This document shows, in pieces, positions 1 to 64,000 of a stretch of 64,000 nucleotides of DNA. The notes beneath the pieces are model-generated. The model searched no databases and was not told the origin of the DNA. It was given only the letters and a program-made list of their open reading frames with translations. Every line of letters starts with the position of its first letter. Within the stretch, counting starts at the first letter, position 1. Source of the stretch: Lampris incognitus. Lineage: Eukaryota; Chordata; Actinopteri; Lampriformes; Lampridae. The DNA lies in NCBI RefSeq assembly GCF_029633865.1, contig NC_079219.1, positions 17,539,963 through 17,603,962 of the forward strand, written 5' to 3'. Both the position numbers and the translations under genes were made by a program.

Positions 1-117
1 TTTGTCTAATTTAACCAAGTAAGACATGTACACTTTTACATACACCTTATCCCTGTTAGGAAATCTGTCTTACAGCCAAAAATCTTAGAAAAAGTGAAGA
101 AGCTGTATCTGTTGTAC

Positions 118-176
118 CTGGAGGAGGAAGTTTGTCTGACAGTAGATGGAGTCCCTCTGCTGCCTCCTCAAACAGC
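118..176 (-). CDS. mtbp: mtbp exon 5 (last in window)
   Basis: The 59-nt exon runs from acceptor TCTAATAG|GCTG to donor CCAG|GTACAA. It encodes LFEEAAEGLHLLSDKLPPPG, the most recognisable MTBP segment in the window. The following exon is beyond the left edge. The plus-strand reading of the same bases is a shadow. Confidence 0.9.
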
Positions 177-3100
177 CTATTAGAACAAGAAATCCAGCAG
201 ATCATATTAGAGATGCCTGGAGATGTAGAGACCTTTGGTTCCTTCAACCTACTTTATATTTCAACATTGATTTTTTTTACCCCCCCCTCCCCAATTTTTC
301 TCCCCAATGGTACTTGGCCAATTACCCCACTCTTCCGAGCCATCCCAGTCGCTGCTCCACCCCCTCTGCTGATCCGGGGAGGGCTGCAGACTACCACATG
401 CCTCCTCTGATACATGTGGAGTCGCCAGCCACTTCTTTTCACCTGACAGTGAGGCATTTCGCCAGGCGGGCGTAGCACGTGGGAGGATCACACTATTCCC
501 CCCAGTTCCCCCTCACCCCTGAACAGGCGCCCCGACCGACCAGAGGAGGCGCTAGTGCAGTGGCCAGGACACATAACTACATCTGGCTTCCCATCCGCAG
601 ACAATGCCAATTGTGTCTGTAGGGATGCCCGACCAAGCTGGAGGTAACACGGGGATTCGAACCGGCGATCCCCGTGTTGGCAGGCAATGGAATAGATTGC
701 TACGCCACCCAGGCGCCTTTCAACATTGATTTTTTTAGTAATAAATGGTTAACTTAGCATTAGGTATAACCAAAAGGATTCTTACATACCTAGTAATAAG
801 CACATCATCTCAGAGTCACTGCTTTGATACAACTTTTAAGAAAATTTAGAACAATCGTACATCGTGTACTTCTTGGACATTTGTGTCGGGGCCAAATTCA
901 ACATGAGGCGTAGATTAGATACAGTTCACAATCCTCAGAATGTGAAATCACATCACAGACCCCTCCCCGCCACATAACACCCCCCCTCCTTATTTTAAAC
1001 AAAAAAAAGAAAGAAGCATAACCAGATACATTAGACATTAAGCGCAAATTATTAAAGCATTGAGTGGTCACTCACTCCGTCACTGTTGGTTGGTCAGTCT
1101 GTTGTTCCCCTTCCTCCTGATCGTTGAGAGATGTAAAACACAACTCCAAAGCATTAGGACTCTCCTCCTCACTTTCAGTCTTATGATGGCCTACACCCAA
1201 CTCCTCCCAATCTGGACTGCAAAACTGAAAAAAGAAAGTATAGTACATGGATGAAAAATAAAATTCAGCCGGTCTGTCAATTTTGGAGAATGGGTCAATT
1301 TTATGCCCAGTAAACAATTTATTAGCAATATTACAAACTTCACTGAGGACAAGTGCAGGCACACGTAACAGATGAGTTCACTGTAAAAATGTGAAAATGT
1401 TATGAATATTGGTCACTTTTTGTACTGTACAATTTGTAAAGCACTGTTTATATGACCAATTGTTGATAACATGTAGTGATAAACATGAGCTAGAGCAATC
1501 TCTCCCATGAAAAATTATGTATTTATGTTAAGTCTCTTCAACGACTTGCCAACACTTGGGGGGAAAAAAAGGAGTGGATTTCAGTCCATCTTTAGACCCT
1601 TGAAAGAGTGGCCACTAGCCTGTAGATGGGTGTAGACTACGGAGTCCTGGCCTGACGTGTTAGCTCTCCTGTGTTGTGCCATTCTTTTGGTCAACATCTG
1701 TTTAGTTTCACCAATATACAAGTCAATGCAATCCTCCTGGCACTTAACAGTGTACGCTATATTGCTCTGTTTGTGCCAGGGGACCCGATCCTTGAGGTAG
1801 AACAACTTCTGGTGCAGTGCGTTTAAAATCTTACAATGCTGTGATTGCAACTACTCCCCAACCCTCTGTGACTAGTACACATGGCCATTGAAACTCTAGT
1901 TAAGGGGACACCCATATTTGATGGTTGGTCGTTGATTCCGGTCAATATACATCTGTCGCCATCTTATTAGGGATTGTTGCAATCACAGATTGCAACATTC
2001 CCTAATCCTCTGTGAATAGTACACATGATCAATGGTCACACCCCTATTTGATCATGAAACTGGTCGTTGATTTCCGTCATTATCTATCTGTCGCCATCTA
2101 TATATCTGTGAATATATCCATATATCTGTGAATGTATTGTTTATAAGGGGTGGGGATACCTGCAGTCAGTTTAGACTGAAGATGTCACTTAGTAGAGTGA
2201 TGGAACGTATCTGTCAATAAACATTGTATCCAGATGAACTGATTCAACCTTCCTTGATTATCATTTATCCTTTTTAAAGGTATTGTATCAGGATGAAATT
2301 CGATTATTGTCATATCATGACACACAATTTTGTTGTGTCAGGAGAATGAGCATGTATTGCCTAAAATTTCTCACAAGGGGGTATTATTTGAAAGCTAGTT
2401 CTGCTTTGACTCTTTATTTTACATTACCAAAGAGTTCAATGCAGAGAACCTCAGTTGGATTCTTGAATATGGTACGCAGATACCATGTACCATGATATAT
2501 AGAAACCATATCAGAATCAGAATACTTTATTTACTTTACTTTAAATTCCCTGTGATTATTGCGATAATAGTATTTTCCACTGAGCCTAGCACTAGCCTAC
2601 ATAAAATCAGAGGGTGCCAATGGAGATCACTGTATGACACATTTGAAAACTAGTGTGCCCTATATATGGCCTGTACCGTGTGACACAAAGTTGTCAGGCG
2701 ATTGCATTCGTACCGTCTCTTGTCCCTGTTATGATCGTCACTATTTAATCAAGAGTGTAGCAGGACAATCTATTTGCAACTTTGCCAGTACATTGATATA
2801 TGTCCCAATGCTTACTTACCTGAGCTGCTCCTTGGCAAACCTGGAGGGCAAAGTACCACCTCTGAAAGGAAGGACCGCCACTGAGAGAACAAGCTAAAAG
2901 AACATGCATGGGCAAAGTTGACACAAAAGATGTAAAAATATGCTTTAATAGTGCACACAGACGATGAATTTACTTAAAAAAAAAACATCAATGCCAGAAG
3001 ATGGAAAGACACTAGCACTGGCACAGTATGAGCAATGAAAGAACAAGCAGTCTGGGGACGGGGTGTACAGCCAGGCTTACCTGGGAACACAGAGGACCTT

Positions 3101-3738
3101 CTTGTTGACTCCTGATGGGCAACGTATTCAAGTCCCTCATATAGCCTCCTGAGTGGCTCCAGAGCTGTCAATACATTGCTGCTTGTTATATAGATTCAAA
3201 ATAGATCGACACATTACCATGACCTTTCAGGTTAAGAGCTGCCACAGCTTGTTGAGAAACCTTTTTACAAAACAAGGTCACTGAATACGAACAGATCTGC
3301 AGAACTGTCAGGTTAAGGGGAACTCGAGTCGGTGAATTTGTCCATACACATCTATAGATACATCCAATGATTATCTATATATCTCATAATTACGTTCACA
3401 TACGTTTGTATTCTTTTAGTCACCAGACTGATAAATCGGTACAGGGTCCACCCTTGACTAGCTTGCTCTGGTAGTAACCAAGTTAGCAAACGTTAGGCAA
3501 TACCATTGGCAACGTAGCTAACGTAGATCACCGTTAATCGAAAATTAAGCTTTTTTCCCCTTTAAACAATAATTCAAATCTATGTGAAGCTGCAATGAGT
3601 AATGCATTCCATGAATCTAACGCCAAGTAAACGGCATATTTCCATTTTAGTTAAACAGGGTGCAAACTTACGTTTGATATCATCCTGACACTCGTTTTCA
3701 TTTTGACACAAAGAAACGCTCAACACATATCTATCCAT
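118..3738 (-). CDS. mtbp: MDM2-binding protein (MTBP), N-terminal part, 5 exons, continues off left edge
   Basis: MTBP binds MDM2 and, with TICRR/Treslin, is needed in the nucleus for origin firing in S phase. Five minus-strand exons join in frame: 3738-3672, 3164-3081, 2893-2820, 1224-1076 and 176-118. All introns are GT-AG, and the phases fit (1, 1, 0, 2). The first residues MDRYVLSVS resemble vertebrate MTBP (MDRYLLLV). The third exon gives ACSLSGGPSFQRWYFALQ and the fourth opens FCSPDWEEL, matching the human ACSVGGIPG..KKWFFAVQ and FCSSDWQEI segments. The fifth gives LFEEAAEGLHLLSDKLPPPG, matching human LYEEAAENLHQLSDKLPAPG. About 144 residues are present; the human protein is about 900, so most of the gene lies beyond position 1. 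Intron 3 holds a Penelope-like fragment and intron 4 a SINE. The human comparison is from memory. No disabling change is seen. Confidence 0.9.
259..736 (-). mobile_element. SINE-A copy 1 with exact 19-bp TSD, in mtbp intron 4
   Basis: SINE-A is a tRNA-derived SINE of about 440 bp. In consensus order it has a tRNA-like head with pol III A box (TAGCGTAGCGGTC) and B box (GGTTCGAATCC), a unique body containing GGTGAAAAGAAGCGGCTGG, and a 3' end of GGGGAGAAAAAGGGGG type. This copy is on the minus strand, element 278-717, flanked by perfect 19-bp repeats at 259-277 and 718-736 (TTTCAACATTGATTTTTTT). It is not a functional tRNA gene. Mobilisation would need a partner LINE, not identified here. Confidence 0.93.
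1076..1224 (-). CDS. mtbp: mtbp exon 4
   Basis: The 149-nt exon follows the acceptor in a pyrimidine tract, TTTTTTCAG|TTTTGC. It encodes FCSPDWEELGVGHHKTESEE and a further acidic, Gln-rich stretch, and ends in phase 2 at donor GGA|GTGAGT. An in-frame stop lies just beyond the donor, so unspliced reading would end the protein here. Confidence 0.87.
1575..2262. mobile_element. Penelope-like element fragment, rearranged, in mtbp intron 3
   Basis: Minus strand 1850-1581 encodes about 89 residues including DLYIGETKQMLTKRMAQHRR and SGQDS, typical of the C-terminal GIY-YIG-type domain of Penelope-like retroelements. The sequence from about 1836 to 2262 is the element's 3' untranslated region in the plus orientation, partly duplicated (two versions of the TGTGATTGCAAC..AGTACACATG block near 1840 and 1980). 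It ends with CCAGATGAACTGATTC near 2232. Coding end and UTR are therefore in opposite orientations, a rearrangement known for Penelope elements. The second copy at 50.6-52.4 kb confirms the relation of the parts. Confidence 0.7.
2820..2893 (-). CDS. mtbp: mtbp exon 3
   Basis: The 74-nt exon follows acceptor TTTTAG|CTTGTT and ends at donor CTCAG|GTAAGT. It encodes ACSLSGGPSFQRWYFALQ then VCQGAAQ. A more obvious-looking acceptor 12 nt downstream (CTCTCAG) would break the frame; the one chosen restores the conserved ACS..GG..WYFA block. Confidence 0.87.
3081..3164 (-). CDS. mtbp: mtbp exon 2
   Basis: The 84-nt exon lies between acceptor GACAG|CTCTGG and donor CCCAG|GTAAGC. Entered in phase 1 it encodes PLEPLRRLYEGLEYVAHQES and then TRRSSVFP, and it leaves in phase 1. 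It occupies the place of the human segment around NVYHLLKRSISASINPEDSTFP. Similarity is only modest here, so the call rests mainly on phase and position. Confidence 0.8.
3672..3738 (-). CDS. mtbp: mtbp exon 1 (coding part)
   Basis: The ATG is at 3738-3736. Twenty-two codons (MDRYVLSVSLCQNENECQDDIK, residue count 22) plus one base run to a strong donor, AAAC|GTAAGT, at 3671. This start was chosen because the opening residues match the family and the next exon continues in phase. Reading past the donor gives an unrelated tail, so the splice is required. Confidence 0.88.
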
Positions 3739-3900
3739 TGTGCGGAATATCAAGTTACAGATGACGGCAATTAAGGATTTAAAAAACAAAAAGTTAGCGA
3801 GCGCTGGTTGTTTTCGCACACTGTCGAATATCCCGCTACGGCGTTGCAGGCTGCGTGGAACGTTGCTGCAAAACGAAGCACACTTCCGGTTGAATTCAAG
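3739..3900 (-). promoter_or_regulatory. mtbp: mtbp proximal promoter with ETS-type site
   Basis: The 160 bases upstream of the mtbp ATG are richer in CpG than their surroundings and contain CACTTCCGGT at 3881-3890, a good ETS/GABP-type site about 145 bp from the start codon. No TATA box is seen at a fitting distance. The transcription start is not determined. Confidence 0.4.
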
Positions 3901-3959
3901 ATTCACGATTCAAAATAAATGTCAAGTTTTCGTTCGACAGGGGAAAAAAGTGAAAGTCC

Positions 3960-4032
3960 GTCCATCCATCCATCCATTATCTTAACCGCTTATCCTGCTC
4001 TCAGGGTCGCGGGGATGCTGCAGCCTATTCCA
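3960..4032 (-). repeat. SINE-B/LINE tail fragment
   Basis: A run of ATCC repeats is followed by ACCGCTTATCCTGCTCTCAG and GGTCGCGGGGATGCTG. This is the 3' tail, in minus orientation, of the SINE seen in full at 30164-30543. It is 5'-truncated. Confidence 0.7.
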
Positions 4033-6267
4033 GCAAATATATAAAAGTCATATTTTATATATTTTTGATTTATGTATATCTTATACAACAACACATTTAA
4101 AGATACAAATTATTATGAAGTTATGTACACTTAATGGTAGCTTTCATCTTTAAAATTAAGTCCGGTTTCGCTTAGCCTCCACCTTATGTCCCTTTGAAAT
4201 CGCTTTACTTGTCTGAAAATTGCCAATGTCGGTGAATATTCATATTTTTCATCGTACTTTAGAAGACCGGTGTTTTAAAACCAGTTATACGAGTTATAAG
4301 TTCATGAAATAAGTAATTTCTTGACATAAGCCTTATATTCTGAGATTGTGCAGAATGGCTGTATTTCAGGGTCATGTGTTGGGGCGTGTTTCTCGTTCTT
4401 GTGTAAACAGTTGCAAAAAAATAGTTCAGCAAAAAAAAAAACTGAGACTGACACTTGAAGATAATCTGTCCGAATGCTTACTTCTATTGGTATTTTACAG
4501 ATTTGCTTCAACGTCATTTAGGAAGAAGTACTTATACCCACCAAATGACCTGTGTATAGCAGCTGACGGTGCTGTCAACTACTGAAATTCATTCTTTTTT
4601 TCCCAGCCATTTGTTCTGGTTACTGTCGCACCGTTAGCACTTTTATTGTGAAAAACCAAACGCGTTAATAATAACCGGAAACGAAACTATGAGCGAATAG
4701 AGTTTACTTGACGGACATTTCGTGTTTCCCGCAGTAATTCGGCGTACATATCGACCCCGCAGCCAATGAGGGACTGGATGACCTCACCGTCTCCTTATAG
4801 GAAGCGCTGGGTTTAACTTCAGCTATACTCCTGCACTGTCACACAGTCTGGAAATGACACGAATGTATTTGATTAATGCGTTTCGTAAATGGCCTTGCTT
4901 ACATTACAGCAATGCTTTCAGGCGGGCGGGGCCAGTGCTGTCATGCCGTTGTAAGATGCACTTTCGAGGAATTTATTAGCCCGCATATATTAGACTATCT
5001 GTGGAATTTTTCGCGGCTAAGAAAACATATTTCAAGGCTATGACAACTCACATTACATTTCAAGTTATATGGTCAATGAGATCGATCAATCAATAAATCA
5101 AGCTGCATTTTATAAAGCGCTTTTCTAGCTGCAACAGCCCCTCAGCGCTTTACAGTTAATTAGTTCACACACACGCTATAGTGCCACACTAGAAAAAAGA
5201 ACATAAACATATAAAAAAGATGATAAAATAAGACAAAGATAATTAGAACAATGACTATGATTAACCATGTATAGGCAATGGCTTAATCATAGTCAGCAAG
5301 GAAGGGTGGAGAAATGTCACACTATTTTATATATCACACTAACTTGAGTTGACGTACGTATGGAATGGAAGAAACTTCAATGACGCCTGAAAATTGGTCT
5401 TTGCAGCGTTGAAATATATGTGGAATGAGAATAAAAAGTTTAGTGACACACAATATTAAATGGAGTATGAAAATATTATCTTAATCCAAACTAATTTCGG
5501 GTTTTTGTGTGTCGGTTGGTGTGCAAATCAAACTTACCCACGCTTCTCTTCTAGCCCCGCCTCTTTAGTTGACGCCCCCCAGTGACGACATCGGATTCCT
5601 CCCAATGCGGTGGCTTTGTGGATGCGTACTATCTGCTTCGTGGTGGGAACATGTTAAAAGCGTGCATTCATCTAGTGTGGTATAAAAACAAACATTGGGT
5701 GAGGCAAAAAAGCTGAAAACTGAAACAGTTTTCACAAGTGTTGCATTCATTCCCCTGTAGCGTCAGGGGGCCTTCTGCGCCTGCAAGATAATGAAGGGAA
5801 CTTGGAAATCGAAGGCACATGTATGTGCAGATATTCGCTGTAGTTAAGATTTTTTTTTTTGAGGGAGGGGAGGGGGGGGGGGTCTGGCTGCAGATGATGT
5901 AGCTTTCCAGCTCACTGACTGCTGCATCTGTCACTTAAGAGAGCGTGCACCGTATATCTCGTATTTTTGAAATGGAATAACTCCACAGTCACAAGGAGGA
6001 CTACTTGACCAACTCTTTTTCTTCCCATGGTGCATGAAGGGTGAGCTTTCAACAACACATTTGGTGCTTGCAAACATTATTACTCTAATGTATTTGAACT
6101 ATTGCCATGTGCTTTGTTTGACATCCTCTGGCTTTTTTTGTTGTTGTTTTTTTTTTTTGGTCAGTGGTCGCTGTCGCTACCGGTGTGTCTCTCAACGAAT
6201 TTCTCTGTGGCTGCGTGTTTGTAGCTTTGTCACAGTGAAAGTAATATCTGTGTGCAGACCGGTTTGG
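4033..6267. other. mtbp-deptor intergenic region
   Basis: No coding gene is recognised. Near 5090-5160 is a short fragment (TTTATAAAGCGCTTTTCTAG) of the kind found at fish SINE/LINE ends. A GC-box-like CCCCGCCTC lies near 5555 and TATAAAAA at 5681. G-rich and T-rich tracts occur at 5850-5880 and 6147-6158. Open frames here show no family similarity I recognise. Confidence 0.6.
5681..5688 (+). promoter_or_regulatory. candidate TATA box upstream of deptor
   Basis: TATAAAAA lies about 590 bp upstream of the first deptor coding exon. If used, transcription would start near 5711. A pyrimidine tract ending TTTGGTCAG at 6164 could be the acceptor joining an upstream untranslated exon to the coding exon. 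Both are pattern-level guesses; no transcript evidence is visible. Confidence 0.22.
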
Positions 6268-59857
<53,590 letters not shown>

Positions 59858-60216
59858 TACCGATGAGAAGACCATGTGCAGGCCTTGTGAGGGAGTGATG
59901 GCATACTGATGGAGTTCAGAAGCTGAACTTTTTGCACTAGACATCAGAGCCGCAGCGACGGTGAAATGTGGAGGAGCCGAGGGGGGAAGTGTGAGAAAGA
60001 AAGAGGGGGGGGGTATCATAGTTGAGCAACTGACTGAACTCTAAATACAAGCCAGAGTCTCTCCGCACACATTGTTTTTTTGTGATCCTATGACCCGGAT
60101 ATATTGGACGACTGAGTAGACAGGTATATTTAGAAAAAGTGAGTATTTGAGTGGAGTAAATGGCGTAACCCCTCAACAAAACATGCAAATAATTCTTGAT
60201 GTGTCTTTGCACCTAG

Positions 60217-60333
60217 GAGACCTGTGAACGAGAGAGTAAAACGGTGGACAGCCACCGTGACCCCACAAAGACTTGCGGTCTTAAATTAGGAGGCCCCGAC
60301 AAGGAGTATGTTCCTGACAAAGAAGTGGAATAG
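60217..60333 (+). other. possible alternative terminal exon of deptor
   Basis: After CACCTAG there is an open frame of 38 codons to TAG at 60331-60333, beginning ETCERESKTVDSHRDP. It is in frame if deptor exon 9 were cut at GGG|GTATAA (59851/59852), giving ..VMEG-ETCE.., faintly like the human ..VMEELEC. The donor is weak, and an open frame of this length has perhaps a one in six chance of occurring at random. Confidence 0.2.
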
Positions 60334-60710
60334 AAAGTCAACTATTCCCTGCCATCAGTAATGTTTGGGTTGGGAACCAAAAGTGTAGTATGGGTTTCTT
60401 GGTGCTCATGTGTGGTTTAAAAATAATAATAATTTTTTTAAAGTTCTTGTTCTGAGACGGGTCACATTGAAACATTTAGTGACCTCTGTCCTAGTTTCAG
60501 CAGCGATAGCCACTCCAGTTAAAATTGTCCCTGCACTGCCCTCTGCTGGGCCTCTGGTGGCATAACGTTCCAATTTATGAAGCGTTTAAAAAAAAAAACC
60601 CAAATCTCAGACCTAACGTTACAATCCATAAAACATGTGGCTGTTCTTGGCACGTGAGAGCCCAAGAGCAGAAATAGTTCAAGCAGGCGGATTCACATCT
60701 GCTAAGTATT

Positions 60711-60716
60711 AATAAA
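60711..60716 (+). terminator. deptor: candidate deptor polyadenylation signal AATAAA
   Basis: AATAAA sits in CTAAGTATTAATAAAAACAA downstream of the deptor stop codon. I noticed no other canonical signal between the stop and this point. Confidence 0.4.
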
Positions 60717-60735
60717 AACAACAATGTTAAAACAG

Positions 60736-62821
60736 AACAACAAAAAATCAGTGATTTTACACATTGTATGTATATAACAAAACTGGAGAAGGTAAAGAGT
60801 GCCTGCTTGAAGGCATGTTGGACAAATCCTCTTGAAAGGATCCTGTTGAAAGTATCAACATTACATGTACCTTACGTACCTTGCCTGTACGCAAGTGAAA
60901 GCATCTTAATCAAGATACGCTTACAAGACGTTGTAGCCATTTGGTTAAAAAGACAGAAAACTACCTTCCACACATGATTTCACAAGATTTCAGTATGATA
61001 AAAAAAAAAAAGAAAAGCGAATGGAAGAAAAATGGAGATCATTCGATCATGACTCAATGACGCACAAATTCAGAATTATATTGATTTGAATAGGGATTTA
61101 GAATCTGTAAAATGCCTCATTAATATTATACCTACAATGTGTTCAGTTGGCGGTAGTGTTTAGTGCAGTGTTTTAACCAGGGCCTGTTAAGGTAAACCCT
61201 GCTCGTCTGCCCATCGCTAGAGACCATGTCAATTTTCCATTAATGTGAAAATTGTGTGTGCTCACTTTACATTCGGAGGTAATATACTATAGCACAGTTA
61301 TATAGGCTATGTAGCTTGATTATGTCAGCACTTGAATTAATCGGAGATATTGGTTTTGATTGACTACAGCACTTAATCCCAATCGTAGTTAAAACTTATT
61401 TCGTTCAACTTACAATGCATATATTCCGAGAAGTTGATGTTGTTGTATCTAACCTCTCTAGTTGGAAATTAGTAGGGAAAAAAAATAACTCCCATATGAT
61501 ATTTTCCCCTCTATAACCTGAAATCATTTGTTCCCCCTGCAACAGCCATCATTTAAAGTTGACGTATAATCACTCACTGCAGGAAATGAAGCGTGCTGAC
61601 TGTATGTACGGTGGGATCACACCAGTACAGACTTGTCAGGAAGGAGGGCAGACGATTCATGTCTTCCTTTATTGTCTTAGTAAATGTATAGTTGCTATGA
61701 GCAAACAGTACTCGCTAAAAAGTTTAATTGCAACTTGCATCAACTACTTTTTTTTTTTTTAAAGTGGGTACTCGATAATGAGTAATGTCTCGGCACTACC
61801 ACATATTTCATGTAATGTTGTTGTTTGACTGCCTGATCAGTTTGGACGTCTACGTTGAGGCAATTCACTTTCAGTTCAATCGGGTTCAAATGTGCATGGA
61901 AGTTGCAGTTCGTTTGCTGACAATTTTGTATTGAAGTCGAGGGTTGCAGATGTTTCAGACTCGGTTGTTGGGCAGTATGTGACAGCTTCCTCGCTTCAGT
62001 AGTGTTTCAAAACTTTGCAGAGTATTTGAGAGTATTGAAAAGTTGGTGCACTCTGCTCCCTGTATTGATAGAAAGGGAACCGGATCACAACCCGGCCTGA
62101 CATTTACATCGATTCATCTGTGATGCTTTTGTGATACGACTGATCTGTGATATGATCGATATATCTGTGATCATCATCATCATACTTGCCTCCGTTTGAC
62201 AACTTCTCTATCTTAAGTTACCGGCTGGCTGCTGTGGTCAGCTGTGCCGATTTGTTGTCTAACTTGGAAACTCATCCATAGAAGGATAGTACTATGTCAG
62301 AGGTGAAGTATACTGCTTATATATTCAGGTGATATGTCAGTAGTCCATAGTTAGAGATCAAGACATTTGTTCACTCGTCTTGTCCCGACGATTTTCTACT
62401 GAAATTGTAACAACATAAGGCACACGAACGAAACTGTTTTAGTCCATTAAGAGAACATTTTCAGATAATCAGTACTGTAAAAATGTCTAACGTGTGTTTC
62501 ATATTGGCTATCTTGTTTTCTCTGCTGTGCTTAAATGTTATATTGAGGAGTGAAATGCATGATTTTTTTTCAAAATCCCTGTCTGTTTATGTAGCACTAG
62601 CTTATAATAATACAGAGGATTTCCTCAATTTGTTGACTGACAGGACCATAATTTGCCTAAAATCATTGGAGGGTTGAGATAACACTTTGTCCGTCGGTTT
62701 AAAATGCACATTTAGCAGTCGGAACAAGTCCTCGCTGTTAGAGCTGGTTTCTGCATGGTTGTTCTCATGTAGGACCTCCACAGGCTATATTGCAAGACCT
62801 CCACAACATGCACACATGCAT
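60736..62821. other. intergenic stretch downstream of deptor
   Basis: No gene is recognised. I looked for a downstream collagen XIV gene, which follows DEPTOR in human, and saw no fibronectin III, VWA or signal-peptide exon I could defend. Short CATCAT repeat near 62172-62184. Confidence 0.5.
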
Positions 62822-63297
62822 AAAAAGAGACCTATTTTAGGGCGTCCGGGTAGCGTAGCGGTCTATTCCGTTGCCTCCCAACATGGGGATCACCTGTTCG
62901 AATCCCCGTGTTACCTCTGGCTTGGTCGGGCGTCCCTTCAGACAGAATTGGCCGTGTCTGTGGGTGGGCGGACGGATGTGGGCATGTGTCCTGGTCGCTG
63001 CACTAGCACCTCCTCTGGTCAGTCGGGGCGCCTGTTCGGGGAGGAGGGGGAAGTGGGGGGAATAGCGTGATCCTCCCACGCGCTACGTCCCCCTGGTGAA
63101 ACTCCTCACTGTCAGGTGAAAATTGTCTAGCTAATCCACATGAATCGGAGGAGGCATGTGGTAGTCTGCAGCCCTCCCCAGACCGGCAGAGGGGGTGGAG
63201 CAGCGACCAGGATGGCTCGGAAGAGTGAGGTAATTGGCCGGGTACGATTGGGGAGAAAAGGGGGGTAACCCCCCCTCAAAAAAGAGACCTATTTTAG
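62822..63297 (+). mobile_element. SINE-A copy 15, best preserved, exact 19-bp TSD
   Basis: Element 62841-63278 with A box TAGCGTAGCGGTC, a B-box region CTGTTCGAATCCC and a tail GGGGAGAAAAGGGGGG. Exact AAAAAGAGACCTATTTTAG at 62822-62840 and 63279-63297. The body has a local change (AAAATTGTCTAGCTAATCC) in place of the usual AAAGAAGCGGCTGGCGACTCC. Confidence 0.95.
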
Positions 63298-64000
63298 TGC
63301 TAATGTGTAATTCCCCACTAATTTTGTTACATGGTGGGTTGCCAAACCACACGGTGTGTTTTGTATAAAGCTCGTGTAGGTTTTCAAGTTTGTTTTGGAA
63401 ATGGGTTCAACTGAGTATAACCAAGAACCAACCGGGGAAATCAGACAGGAGCACAGACTCCATCTTGTTTCGGCTATGTGAGATGCCGTATCGCAGAGTT
63501 TTCTATAAGCCCAAAGCAAGTGTTATGGAAACCAGTCGCTATTTTCAACACTGGTGTCATCTGGTAATACACATCCGTTGTTACGGCACTGATCAGCACG
63601 ACCTGTAAACGCCGTAGCAGCAACTGGAAAAGCTGAACATTTATCATCCCAGACCACACACGCATTAAGTGTTCTCATTAAGAGTGTATCGTGCAATGCA
63701 GATTCTCGCAGACTTAAAGTGTAAATATCTTGGTTTGTGCATAGGCTCATATCCCTGACACTTTCTTCTTTTTTTTTTTTTTTGCATTGCTTAGCCTATG
63801 TGAAGCTTTCTCTCCAGGAATGAGGCCAGTTCTTTAACTGTGCTCGGGGGAACCATTTGGCTGAAATTGTGTTGATTTTTTTTTCTTCTTTGCTACTGAA
63901 AGAAATGAAAATATGGCAATGATGCTTGGACAATATATTGAGGTATGAAGGCAAAGCGGATGGGAAACGTTACCTGCATCAGAGATGGGAATTTGCAAAG
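63298..64000. other. right-edge sequence without recognised gene
   Basis: Unique-looking sequence with T tracts near 63769 and 63868. No gene or repeat is recognised. Confidence 0.5.

Larger units (their letters stand above)
59858..60735 (+). other. deptor: deptor 3' untranslated region (probable)
   Basis: No further gene is seen directly after the deptor stop. A canonical AATAAA at 60711-60716 would give a 3' UTR of about 870 nt. Its true end is not shown by the sequence alone. Confidence 0.5.

Noticed and set aside
132..410. Plus-strand open frame with a coding look (SNSLLEQEIQQIILEMPGD)
   Set aside because: It is the antisense shadow of mtbp exon 5 and runs into SINE-A copy 1. The minus-strand reading matches MTBP and has correct splice sites.
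6034..6267. N-terminal extension of deptor in the same frame
   Set aside because: The frame is open but translates a poly-T tract (FFCCCFFF) and has no similarity to DEPTOR. The shorter starts fit the family better.
3739..6267. mrpl13 between mtbp and deptor
   Set aside because: In human MRPL13 adjoins MTBP. I searched both strands here for its conserved N terminus and found nothing similar.
62841..62920. tRNA gene
   Set aside because: The tRNA-like heads of SINE-A, SINE-B and SINE-C have A and B boxes but do not fold into an intact cloverleaf and are followed by SINE bodies.
60300..64000. col14a1 first exons downstream of deptor
   Set aside because: No signal peptide followed by fibronectin III or VWA coding sequence was found. 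The frame at 62483-62677 is hydrophobic at its start but matches nothing I recognise.

Overview
This window is nuclear DNA from a ray-finned fish, probably a teleost. It has spliced vertebrate genes with GT-AG introns, very many CA/GT and CT/GA microsatellites, several fish-type tRNA-derived SINEs, a Tc1-like transposon, an L2/Rex-type LINE and Penelope-like elements. I cannot name the species. I see no prokaryotic, organellar or plasmid features.

Two protein genes are supported and lie head to head. At the left edge, on the minus strand, is the 5' part of mtbp (MDM2-binding protein, a DNA-replication origin-firing factor). Five coding exons between 3738 and 118 encode about the first 144 residues, and the gene continues off the window. 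From 6268 to 59857, on the plus strand, is the complete deptor gene (DEP domain-containing mTOR-interacting protein, an inhibitor of mTORC1 and mTORC2). Its nine coding exons join without a frame break into 400 residues: two DEP domains, a serine-rich linker with the SSGYYS beta-TrCP degron, and a C-terminal PDZ domain. The coding starts are about 2.5 kb apart. From memory of the human map, MTBP is not DEPTOR's neighbour there, so this adjacency reflects a rearrangement.

Most of the remaining sequence is intronic or intergenic DNA full of mobile elements. One tRNA-derived SINE family of about 440 bp (called SINE-A here) has 15 copies, about 6 kb or 9-10% of the window, several with exact 7-19 bp target-site duplications. 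Other elements: a second SINE family including a tail-to-tail inverted pair (29.8-30.5 kb), a third SINE (31.7 kb), an L2/Rex-type LINE (36.9-38.6 kb, minus), an RTE-like LINE 3' fragment with a 13-bp TSD (18.8-19.3 kb), a full-length but disabled Tc1-like element (42.4-44.0 kb), a piggyBac-like TTAA-flanked element (28.2-29.1 kb), a Harbinger-like element with two nested insertions (52.9-54.3 kb), and a Penelope-like element invaded by a hAT-like MITE and by an LTR-type element (50.6-52.4 kb). A gag-like fragment lies near 39.2-39.8 kb.

The right end (60.3-64 kb) holds the likely deptor 3' untranslated region and intergenic sequence with one very well preserved SINE-A copy. No coding gene is recognised there. 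I found no undescribed gene system. The most interesting items are the mtbp/deptor arrangement, a possible alternative last exon of deptor, nested transposons whose insertion order can be read from target-site duplications, and dinucleotide repeats abutting deptor splice sites.
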